A DNA stretch of 46,530 nt from Chloroflexota bacterium. Lineage in GTDB: Bacteria > Chloroflexota > Dehalococcoidia > Lucifugimonadales > UBA2985. The stretch is from contig PBBS01000018.1 of assembly GCA_002717805.1 (NCBI GenBank), positions 47,962 through 94,491 of the forward strand, written 5' to 3'. The notes beneath the pieces were generated by a model. That model was given only the letters and a program-made list of their open reading frames with translations, was not told where the DNA came from and searched no databases. This document shows, one piece after another, positions 36,035 through 42,226 of this stretch. Both the position numbers and the translations under genes were made by a program. Every line of letters starts with the position of its first letter. The stretch's first letter is position 1.

Positions 36035-37489
36035 TCATTTGCTGTTGCGTGCCTTAAGCTCTTCGAGTTCTGCTGTACGCCAGATATAGTATCTTACTAG
36101 CCTACTTATTGCCCTTGATGCCCTTCCCATAGACGGGAATATTGCAAAACCTTGTTCTATGCACTTATGCCTGAGTTCTAAGTTTACTTCGTATTGTTCT
36201 CTAGACTCAGGGATGCTTTCAGATAAAACAAGAGCTACAGGTTTTCCAAGATTCTGAGATATGCCGATGGTATGTTCAAGTATCCTGCTAGCACGTTGTT
36301 GTCTGGCGGGATCGTGCCCACCCCATGGACCTCCAGCGGACACAGTGTTGATTACCACGTCATATTTGGGACTTTTAGCGATAAATTCTATAACCTCATG
36401 TGGTTTTAAGTTACTTCCACCCATTATGGAACTATCCACAGGGTTTGTAACCCAGGGACCGAAGAAAGGATCTTGTTCAGTAAGCTCATTTCTTATGTCA
36501 TCCGGTATTGGTTGTAATGCAAGTCCTTCTTCTTCACATTCATCCGCTGATGTGACACTCTTTCCCCCTGCGCCTCCACCAACTAGTACTCTGTTGCCAG
36601 TGGCCTTGGACATCCGGGAGAATGCTACCAACATATCGAGGAGTTCATCCATGCTGTAGGTATTTATAGCACCAGTTTGTCTGCACATTGCCTCCCAGAC
36701 CTCTCTGGCTCCAGCTAAGGAAGCAGTGTGCGATGAAACCATACTAGTTCCTGCATCAGTCCTACCACCTTTTAGTAGGCAAACTGGTTTCTTTGCAGAT
36801 GCGTATCTTAATGCCTTTGCAAATCTAGCTCCATCTCTTACGCCTTCAATATACGCTCCGATAACTTCAGTCTCTGGGTCATCCGCAAGATATTCAATGA
36901 AATCTGCTTCATTTAGGTCTAGAGCGTTACCATAACTTATTACTTTAGTGAATCTAAGGCCTCTAATAGCGCCTTCAGAGACTATATCTCCTCCGTTGCT
37001 TCCACTCTGGGATATGACCCCTATGTTTCCTACTTCCCTAGGAAATCCCTTGCCCCAGCTTATGCCCAGCCTAGGATTGTATAAACCCATGCAGTTCGGC
37101 CCTATTATCCTTATTCCGCCTTTTGCCGCCATATCAAGCATGTCTTGTTCTAATTTCGTCTCTTTTTCATAGCCTGTTTCGCTAAAGCGAGCTGTGAATA
37201 AGTGAAGGGTTTTGACATTCTTGCTTATACAGGCATCCACTAAGTCTAGTACATCCCTGTTTGGTATTGCTGAGATCACATAATCGACATCTTCAGGCAA
37301 GTCTCTTATGGATTGAAATGTAGGTACCCCTAAGATCTCTGGTGCCCTAATATTGATTGGATACACCTTTCCAGGAAATTCATCTAGCAGATTCTTGAAG
37401 TAGGTGTGTCCCGTTTTGTCTGGGGATTCTGATGCACCAGCAACTGCTACCGATTTCGGATTGAATATATAGTCAAGTTCAAATCCCAT
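36035..37489 (-). CDS. ADP-forming acyl-CoA synthetase, alpha (CoA-binding) subunit
   Basis: This is the CoA-binding and CoA-ligase part of an NDP-forming acyl-CoA synthetase, which interconverts acyl-CoA + ADP + Pi with acid + CoA + ATP. CoA-binding Rossmann domain at ~1-135 (NPKSVAVAGASESPDKTG; RIIGPNCMGLYNP), then two succinyl-CoA-ligase-like domains (GNIGVISQSGSNGGDIVSEG). The phospho-histidine is H254 in VSSHTASLAG. The ATP-grasp half is in the next gene (37520-38218), so the enzyme is split as in archaeal acetyl-CoA synthetases. The order is beta then alpha, with a 30-nt gap. The acyl group cannot be predicted. Confidence 0.88.
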   Translation of the reverse strand: MGFELDYIFNPKSVAVAGASESPDKTGHTYFKNLLDEFPGKVYPINIRAPEILGVPTFQSIRDLPEDVDYVISAIPNRDVLDLVDACISKNVKTLHLFTARFSETGYEKETKLEQDMLDMAAKGGIRIIGPNCMGLYNPRLGISWGKGFPREVGNIGVISQSGSNGGDIVSEGAIRGLRFTKVISYGNALDLNEADFIEYLADDPETEVIGAYIEGVRDGARFAKALRYASAKKPVCLLKGGRTDAGTSMVSSHTASLAGAREVWEAMCRQTGAINTYSMDELLDMLVAFSRMSKATGNRVLVGGGAGGKSVTSADECEEEGLALQPIPDDIRNELTEQDPFFGPWVTNPVDSSIMGGSNLKPHEVIEFIAKSPKYDVVINTVSAGGPWGGHDPARQQRASRILEHTIGISQNLGKPVALVLSESIPESREQYEVNLELRHKCIEQGFAIFPSMGRASRAISRLVRYYIWRTAELEELKARNSK

Positions 37490-37519
37490 TCTTCCCCCCC
37501 AATATGTCCATTATGGAAA

Positions 37520-38218
37520 CTAATTTTCTCCCAATACTACTCTGGCATCCACGGCGACGATTCCGTTGGGATAGCAGAACACCGGATTTAGGTCAAGTTC
37601 TTTTATTTCTTTATGGTTCTCGAGAAAATTGGAGAGGTTTAATATAGCCTCTTCAATTTTTCCTAGATCGGATGCTGGAGCTCCTCTGTAGCCTTCTAGT
37701 ATAGGGAAGCTTTTTATTTCACGGACTATTGAATGAGCATCTCTAGGCGTAAGTGGCACTAACTTTATTGCTACGTCCTTTAGAACCTCGACTAGCACCC
37801 CACCCATTCCAAACATAACTACATGGCCAAACTGGGGATCTGTAGAAGCCCCTATGATTACTTCTGTGCCGGGGTCTGCCATTTTTTGAACGGAAATGCC
37901 GTGTATTGATGCAGATGGCATTGCATTCTCAATGGAAGACATAATTGAGTCATAGGCCTCTCCTACTGAAGAGGTATCGGCTATACCTATTTTTACTCCA
38001 CCCATATCGCTTTTATGAATAACTTCCGGGGATATTATTTTTAGCACCACTGGGAATCCAATAGATTCAGCTATGTTGATCGCTTCTTCTTTGGATGTAG
38101 CCAGTTTAGTTTCTACAACAGGTATGCCGGCCTCTTCCAGAAGTTCTTTAGATTCAACTTCAGTTAAAAGTAGTCTGCCCTCTGATCTAGCCTTGGATAT
38201 TAAATCGGCTGATGCCAT
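37520..38218 (-). CDS. ADP-forming acyl-CoA synthetase, beta (ATP-grasp) subunit
   Basis: ATP-grasp_5 domain protein of 232 aa, the nucleotide-binding partner of the CoA-binding subunit encoded immediately downstream. Typical stretches are LLTEVESKELLEEAGIPV, GFPVVLKIISPEVIHKSDMG (with the conserved K-x-x-S-P-x-x-x-H-K-S-D), GGVKIGI, GTEVIIGASTDPQFGHVVMF and ELDLNPVFCYPNGIVAVDAR. Its length equals that of stand-alone archaeal beta subunits. It is first in a two-gene minus-strand operon. ATG 38218 follows GGAGGTGACGT. Confidence 0.9.
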   Translation of the reverse strand: MASADLISKARSEGRLLLTEVESKELLEEAGIPVVETKLATSKEEAINIAESIGFPVVLKIISPEVIHKSDMGGVKIGIADTSSVGEAYDSIMSSIENAMPSASIHGISVQKMADPGTEVIIGASTDPQFGHVVMFGMGGVLVEVLKDVAIKLVPLTPRDAHSIVREIKSFPILEGYRGAPASDLGKIEEAILNLSNFLENHKEIKELDLNPVFCYPNGIVAVDARVVLGEN

Positions 38219-38445
38219 ACGTCACCTCCATCAAACAACTAATCGAGGTTATCAAGTTGTAGGTTTGCTGTCAACATTTTTGTTGCGAAATAGTGTAGAT
38301 ATCTAATTCTATGTTAGTAACATATTGGCAATCCTGATAATTAGGAGACTGTATACTGATATAGCGATTTCGATTAATAATTGATATATTCCATATCCAT
38401 TACAAATCAAATAGTTTCTCTGTTAACAGGTATAGGCAAGATTAA
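38219..38445. other. Divergent intergenic region
   Basis: This 227-nt AT-rich gap lies between the acyl-CoA synthetase operon (minus) and the phosphotransferase gene (plus) and must hold both promoters. I could not single out convincing boxes, and I see no small gene in it. Confidence 0.4.
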
Positions 38446-39534
38446 ATGCAGATAACAAGGGTCGAAGATATATCAATAGCTTGGTTGAACCAAATTGCAT
38501 ACTACATTAAACCGGAGTATGTGGATGCAGTTAGTTCATTCCAGGTTGAGAATGTGGGCATTGATATGGGTTTTGTAAACCAATTAGTGCGAGTTCTTAT
38601 CGAATATGAATCAGGTATAGAAAAAGGCCCTAAATCAGTTATAGTAAAATGCCCACCTTTAGACTTGGATCTGAAACGTGTTTCTAATAGATTGAATAAT
38701 CTTCAGCGAGAAATCAGAATCTATCAAGGGTTTGATTTACCTGATGGAATCACGATACCAAGGCTATATTACAGTTCAATTGAGGAATCATATGGAAATG
38801 GAGTCTTGGTAATCGAAGATATAGATTATGCTATCCAGGGAGATAGTGTCGTTGGTTGTTCTTATCAAGAGGCAGTTCTTGCCATAAAAGAGATAGCTAA
38901 ATTTCATGCACACTACTGGATACGTTCAAATCGAGAAAGTTTCAATTCGATTCCACATAAGAGTGATGAAATATTTGCATACCAGGAATTGTTCAGGGAC
39001 GCTTGGGAGTCTTTAGTGCAAAAAGCTGGTATTCACATGCCTCTTTATTTGCTTGGACTCGGAGATAAACTGGCAGGCAATATCAATAAAATAAAGACAA
39101 TCCTATCTGGTGACCCAATAACATTGATTCATGGAGATTATAGGCTGGATAATTGTTTCTTTGTATATGAACACGGCCTACAGCCAGATGGACTGAAGGT
39201 TATTGACTGGGAATATTGTGTTAAGGGTAGAGGCGTATATGACGTAGCTGCATTTATTAGTGAGGCATTCAGACCAAATGATAGAAGAGACCTAGAGTGG
39301 AAACTTCTGGCAATATACTATTCCACTCTTAAACATAATGGTGTGACTGATTACAGTTTTGATCAATGCTTTGAAGACTACAGAATTTCAATGCTTGAGA
39401 TCCTTATCTTTTGGGTTATATCTGGAGGGTTTTGTGATTATAGTGGGACTAGAGCAACAGAGTATTTAAGTAACTCTCTAGACAGATTCAGTCAGGCGGT
39501 TATCGATTTGCGATGCGAGGAATTCTTGACTTAG
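38446..39534 (+). CDS. Aminoglycoside-phosphotransferase/ecdysteroid-kinase-like protein
   Basis: This small-molecule kinase has the choline-kinase/APH fold. The ATP-side lysine is K68 in VIVKCP, the paired glutamate E89 in QREIRIYQ, and the hinge VLVIEDID. The catalytic loop LIHGDYRLDNCFF supplies H229, D231 and N236, and the metal aspartate is D254 in VIDWEY. The spacing and the segment GRGVYDVAAFISEAF resemble ecdysteroid-kinase-like (CHK) and bacterial acyl-CoA-linked phosphotransferase proteins more than true aminoglycoside kinases. The length is 362 aa. No SD is obvious before ATG 38446. The substrate is unknown, and antibiotic resistance should not be assumed. Confidence 0.85.
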   Translation: MQITRVEDISIAWLNQIAYYIKPEYVDAVSSFQVENVGIDMGFVNQLVRVLIEYESGIEKGPKSVIVKCPPLDLDLKRVSNRLNNLQREIRIYQGFDLPDGITIPRLYYSSIEESYGNGVLVIEDIDYAIQGDSVVGCSYQEAVLAIKEIAKFHAHYWIRSNRESFNSIPHKSDEIFAYQELFRDAWESLVQKAGIHMPLYLLGLGDKLAGNINKIKTILSGDPITLIHGDYRLDNCFFVYEHGLQPDGLKVIDWEYCVKGRGVYDVAAFISEAFRPNDRRDLEWKLLAIYYSTLKHNGVTDYSFDQCFEDYRISMLEILIFWVISGGFCDYSGTRATEYLSNSLDRFSQAVIDLRCEEFLT

Positions 39535-39564
39535 GGCGGAGGACGGTTACGGGGGTTTGGGATT

Positions 39565-40185
39565 CTAGTTTTCGAGTGAAGGGAAAGTTAGATTAAGCGT
39601 CTCAGCACCGAATGTACGTCCATTATAAATTGATGTTTCTTCAGCCTGAGCATTTCCTATATGGAAAGTTACATTTTTCAGATCTAATGCCCAGTCATTA
39701 GGAGCCACTGTGATAGATCTGTATTCGCCTTGATACGTTTTAACAGAACGTGACTCGTACCATTCAACCTTTGCATATACCTCAACACCATCTGCTATTG
39801 GTATGCCATCTATAGTAATTGTACCGCTGTAGTTGGTAAACATTGGGGGCATTTCACCAGGCCTCACTGGGAGTGGTGTAGGTGTAGCAGGTGGAGCTGG
39901 CGTTGGCGTTGGTGGTATAGGCGTATTAGTAGGTGTCGGTGTGGATGTTGGTAGGGGTATAGGGGTAAATGTAGGGTAAGGAGTGTAGGTTGGGTATGGA
40001 GTGCTCGTAGGAATTGGGGTAGGCGTAGCCGTTGGAATAGGTATAGGCGTGTATGTTGGATATGGGGTATACGTAGGGTACGCGGTAGGTTCTGGTTCCT
40101 CTGTTCCGCATGCCACTACTACCAATGTGAGAATTACTAGTGTTGCTAGGACGTATCCTGTAGTTTTACCTAATCTATTCATCAT
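39565..40185 (-). CDS. Lipoprotein with long Pro/Thr/Tyr-rich linker
   Basis: The N-terminus is a lipoprotein signal (MMNRLGKTTGYVLATLVILT, then LVVVACG; acylated C26). Residues ~32-108 are a low-complexity linker of repeated YPTYTP, PIPTATPTP and TPPTPTPAP units, likely an extended stalk lifting the C-terminal domain from the membrane. Residues ~115-206 form a beta-rich domain (YSGTITIDGIPIADGVEVYA; VTFHIGNAQAEETSIYNG) resembling carboxypeptidase-regulatory-like or Ig-like folds. No function can be named. ATG 40182 is better spaced from GGAG than ATG 40185. Linkers like this are frequent in Chloroflexota surface proteins, including the substrate-binding protein at 18.5-20.5 kb. Confidence 0.8.
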   Translation of the reverse strand: MMNRLGKTTGYVLATLVILTLVVVACGTEEPEPTAYPTYTPYPTYTPIPIPTATPTPIPTSTPYPTYTPYPTFTPIPLPTSTPTPTNTPIPPTPTPAPPATPTPLPVRPGEMPPMFTNYSGTITIDGIPIADGVEVYAKVEWYESRSVKTYQGEYRSITVAPNDWALDLKNVTFHIGNAQAEETSIYNGRTFGAETLNLTFPSLEN

Positions 40186-40303
40186 CGCTCCATATGAATC
40201 GGCTACAAAATATCACTATATCCACAGTTTAGCAAGCTATATATATCCATATAGCATTCAAATAGTGATATTTTTAGAGATACATCAATATAGGGCGATA
40301 GTA

Positions 40304-40411
40304 ATGAAGAAGTATAGATCCAGTAGGAAGTCCGTGAGGTTACCTTGGTTTACTATAATAATCTTGGTTTTAGTAGGAGTTATTGTCGTAATAGCTAGAA
40401 CCCTAGGATAG
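40304..40411 (+). CDS. Putative 35-aa single-helix membrane protein
   Basis: The short frame reads MKKYRSSRKSVRLPW followed by FTIIILVLVGVIVVIARTLG and a stop. A basic N-terminus and one 20-residue hydrophobic helix are the pattern of many real small membrane proteins. AGGG lies 8-9 nt upstream of the ATG. It lies between the lipoprotein (minus) and the tRNA-Asp promoter. I know no family for it. It is short enough to be chance. Confidence 0.45.
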   Translation: MKKYRSSRKSVRLPWFTIIILVLVGVIVVIARTLG

Positions 40412-40434
40412 ATTATTTCGGGATGTATTCAATT

Positions 40435-40463
40435 TTGCAAAAATATATCAGTTCCGTTAGAAT
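40435..40463 (+). promoter_or_regulatory. Promoter of tRNA-Asp
   Basis: TTGCAA (40435-40440), a 17-nt spacer and TAGAAT (40458-40463) lie 57 nt before the tRNA. Confidence 0.5.
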
Positions 40464-40520
40464 ATGTCAGTCCTGCATACCTAGATATAACCGTACCTCA
40501 GGTATGTAGTAGTCACTTAA

Positions 40521-40599
40521 GGCCCGGTGGTGTAGTCTGGTTTAACACGCCGCCCTGTCACGGCGGAGATCGTGGGTTCAAATCCCATCCGGGTCGCCA
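40521..40599 (+). tRNA. tRNA-Asp (GTC)
   Basis: Full cloverleaf: acceptor GGCCCGG (40521-40527) pairs with CCGGGTC with one G-U; D stem GTGT/ACAC; anticodon stem CCGCC/GGCGG around the loop CTGTCAC with anticodon GTC (40557-40559); T stem GTGGG/CCCAT around TTCAAAT; discriminator G and an encoded CCA at 40597-40599. The G discriminator and GTC fit aspartate. Confidence 0.97.
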
Positions 40600-40618
40600 T
40601 ACAAAGACGACAATTCTT

Positions 40619-41569
40619 TCACATTATGGCAATAGGGTTAACTGGAGAACCTGTACCAAATTTTATCCTTAGCGGGCATAGTGTGAATAAGAATTCCCAG
40701 CGATTTAGCCTATGGCATGCCTGAGATAATTCCTCTAGGTTGCAGTTGTCAATTAACCACAATCCCATATAAGGCAAGGCTATCTGGTGTATTGGCAATC
40801 GTATCTTGGGGTAACCACTAGGGTATGAATCACTTACGGTATCGCCACCCAGAGCAGCTATATTCTTGGTTCTTATCCATGGTATACATGCAGCTTGTAG
40901 GCCGGGATATCCATCTTCCGGCGACCTGGGCCCTTCTTCAGTTCGCCTCTTATAATGACCGGTCCTTATGAGTAATATGTCGCCTTGTTGCAGTTCTATA
41001 TTTTGTTCATGTGCAATCTTGTCTAATTCCTCTGGTAGTATATATTCTCCAGGTTTCATCCAATCGACTCCGCGGCTTCGAGCTACGTCTAGTAGAACAC
41101 CTCTTCCTATGACACCATTCTTCAGCACCTCTATTGATTCTTTTGTAGCACCCTCTCTGGTCGTTACCATACTAGCAGGTCGGTTATTGTACATTTTGCC
41201 ATTCCAAAACATATGTGAGAGAGAATCTATGTGAGTTATCCAATGTCCGTGAAAAGCCATACCTATGAAGTCTCCACTGCTTTGCTGATGCACGAATTCA
41301 TTGGTATCTGTATCCATAGACGATTCGCCAGATCCTGTCATGTAATGTAATACTGGGGCTACCACATCTGGCGCCCTCTCCGTCGTGATCGTCCTTGCAC
41401 AGGATACAGATATCCCCTCTTTAACTAGGGAAGTAGCGTACTTGATTTGGTCCGGTCCGATGTTGTTCATAGTTCCTAATTCATCGTCTGTACCCCATCT
41501 TCCCCAATTGCTTATGGTAGGTATATATCCCAGTACATCGTCTTCAGTTGGTATATTTCCAGTAGACAT
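40619..41569 (-). CDS. Cyclase-family metal hydrolase (PF04199, kynurenine-formamidase-like)
   Basis: The cyclase family includes kynurenine formamidase and isatin hydrolase, which open amide bonds with a metal site of the H-x-x-x-H-x-D-x-x-x-H kind. Here FHGHWITHIDSLSHMFW supplies H109, H113, D115 and H119; IGRGVLLDVARSRGVDW, GDILLIRTGHY and AALGGDTVSDS are further family segments. The 316-aa length matches the longer subgroup that starts with a W-G-x-D-D-E-L-G-T motif. ATG 41569 has AGGAGT 7 nt upstream. It lies 31 nt after the VOC gene in one operon, opposite a CoA-transferase gene. The substrate is unknown. Confidence 0.88.
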   Translation of the reverse strand: MSTGNIPTEDDVLGYIPTISNWGRWGTDDELGTMNNIGPDQIKYATSLVKEGISVSCARTITTERAPDVVAPVLHYMTGSGESSMDTDTNEFVHQQSSGDFIGMAFHGHWITHIDSLSHMFWNGKMYNNRPASMVTTREGATKESIEVLKNGVIGRGVLLDVARSRGVDWMKPGEYILPEELDKIAHEQNIELQQGDILLIRTGHYKRRTEEGPRSPEDGYPGLQAACIPWIRTKNIAALGGDTVSDSYPSGYPKIRLPIHQIALPYMGLWLIDNCNLEELSQACHRLNRWEFLFTLCPLRIKFGTGSPVNPIAIM

Positions 41570-41600
41570 TTTTCTTACTCCTATTTAATGGATTAGTTTA

Positions 41601-42023
41601 CTATGATGAGGTTACGACAGCTTGCCTAAGCTCTATGAATACACCCTTAGAACTCATAGGGTGTACCCACACACTCGGAGTATCTGCTGATGGTTCTTCA
41701 GTCTCGCCTATGCCAGTTATTCTGCCTCCTGATAAACGCACTTGTTTGACTGTTTCTCTAAGGTTTTCTACCTCTAGGCTAATCATGTAGACGCCTTCTC
41801 CACGTGTTTCTATGAAGCGGGAGACAGCGGAGTTTTCATTGATAGGCTCCAATAATTCTAAGAATCCCGTTCCGTTTGCACCAAGGCGAGAAGCCAAGAA
41901 TCCAAATTCAGTAGATTTTTCTGGTTGTTCCATTACTTCTAGCCCAAGCATCTTCGTGTAAAGATCCGTTGCTTCATTTAGGTTTTTTACCGCTATCGAG
42001 AAGTAGCTGAATTCTGTATTCAA
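41601..42023 (-). CDS. VOC-superfamily protein with altered metal ligands
   Basis: Glyoxalase-fold protein (140 aa, two beta-alpha-beta-beta-beta modules) nearest to methylmalonyl-CoA epimerase: IAVKNLNEATDLYTKMLGLE, TGFLELLEP, IETRGEGVYMISLEVEN and GVFIELRQ. In that family the metal is held by a His in the first strand, Gln/Glu, a His after GEG and a C-terminal Glu. Here the first is Y7, the GEG-H-H position is V-Y-M (Y79, M80), and only the acidic residues remain (E131). So it may bind no metal and act as a binding protein or different enzyme. It starts with TTG 42023 after GGGGGGG, and is cotranscribed with the cyclase. Confidence 0.8.
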   Translation of the reverse strand: MNTEFSYFSIAVKNLNEATDLYTKMLGLEVMEQPEKSTEFGFLASRLGANGTGFLELLEPINENSAVSRFIETRGEGVYMISLEVENLRETVKQVRLSGGRITGIGETEEPSADTPSVWVHPMSSKGVFIELRQAVVTSS

Positions 42024-42226
42024 TATCCCCCCCTATACTATATATTAACTGAAATGCTCTTATAACCTTTATACAGGTAGATAAGAATATTGCCAAGCAT
42101 ATTCTTATATTTAATGTGGGGTCAATGATTATATTGTAAAGTAGTTGGGCAGTATCTTAGTACAAGTTTCGTTTTAATATGTTATGCTGAAAGATACATA
42201 ATCCTTTCGCGATCGGAGGGCATATT

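Noticed and set aside
38446-39534. Aminoglycoside resistance kinase
   Set aside because: The fold and catalytic residues fit, but the sequence pattern is closer to ecdysteroid-kinase-like proteins and the context is acyl-CoA metabolism, with no mobile-element signs.
39869-40100. CRISPR-like short repeats
   Set aside because: The repeats are irregular, without spacers of even length, and simply encode the Pro/Thr/Tyr linker. No cas genes are present.
40001-40303. Plus-strand Gly/Val-rich frame before the 35-aa miniprotein
   Set aside because: It is the antisense of the lipoprotein linker; only its last part (40304-40411), past the lipoprotein, is considered possibly real.
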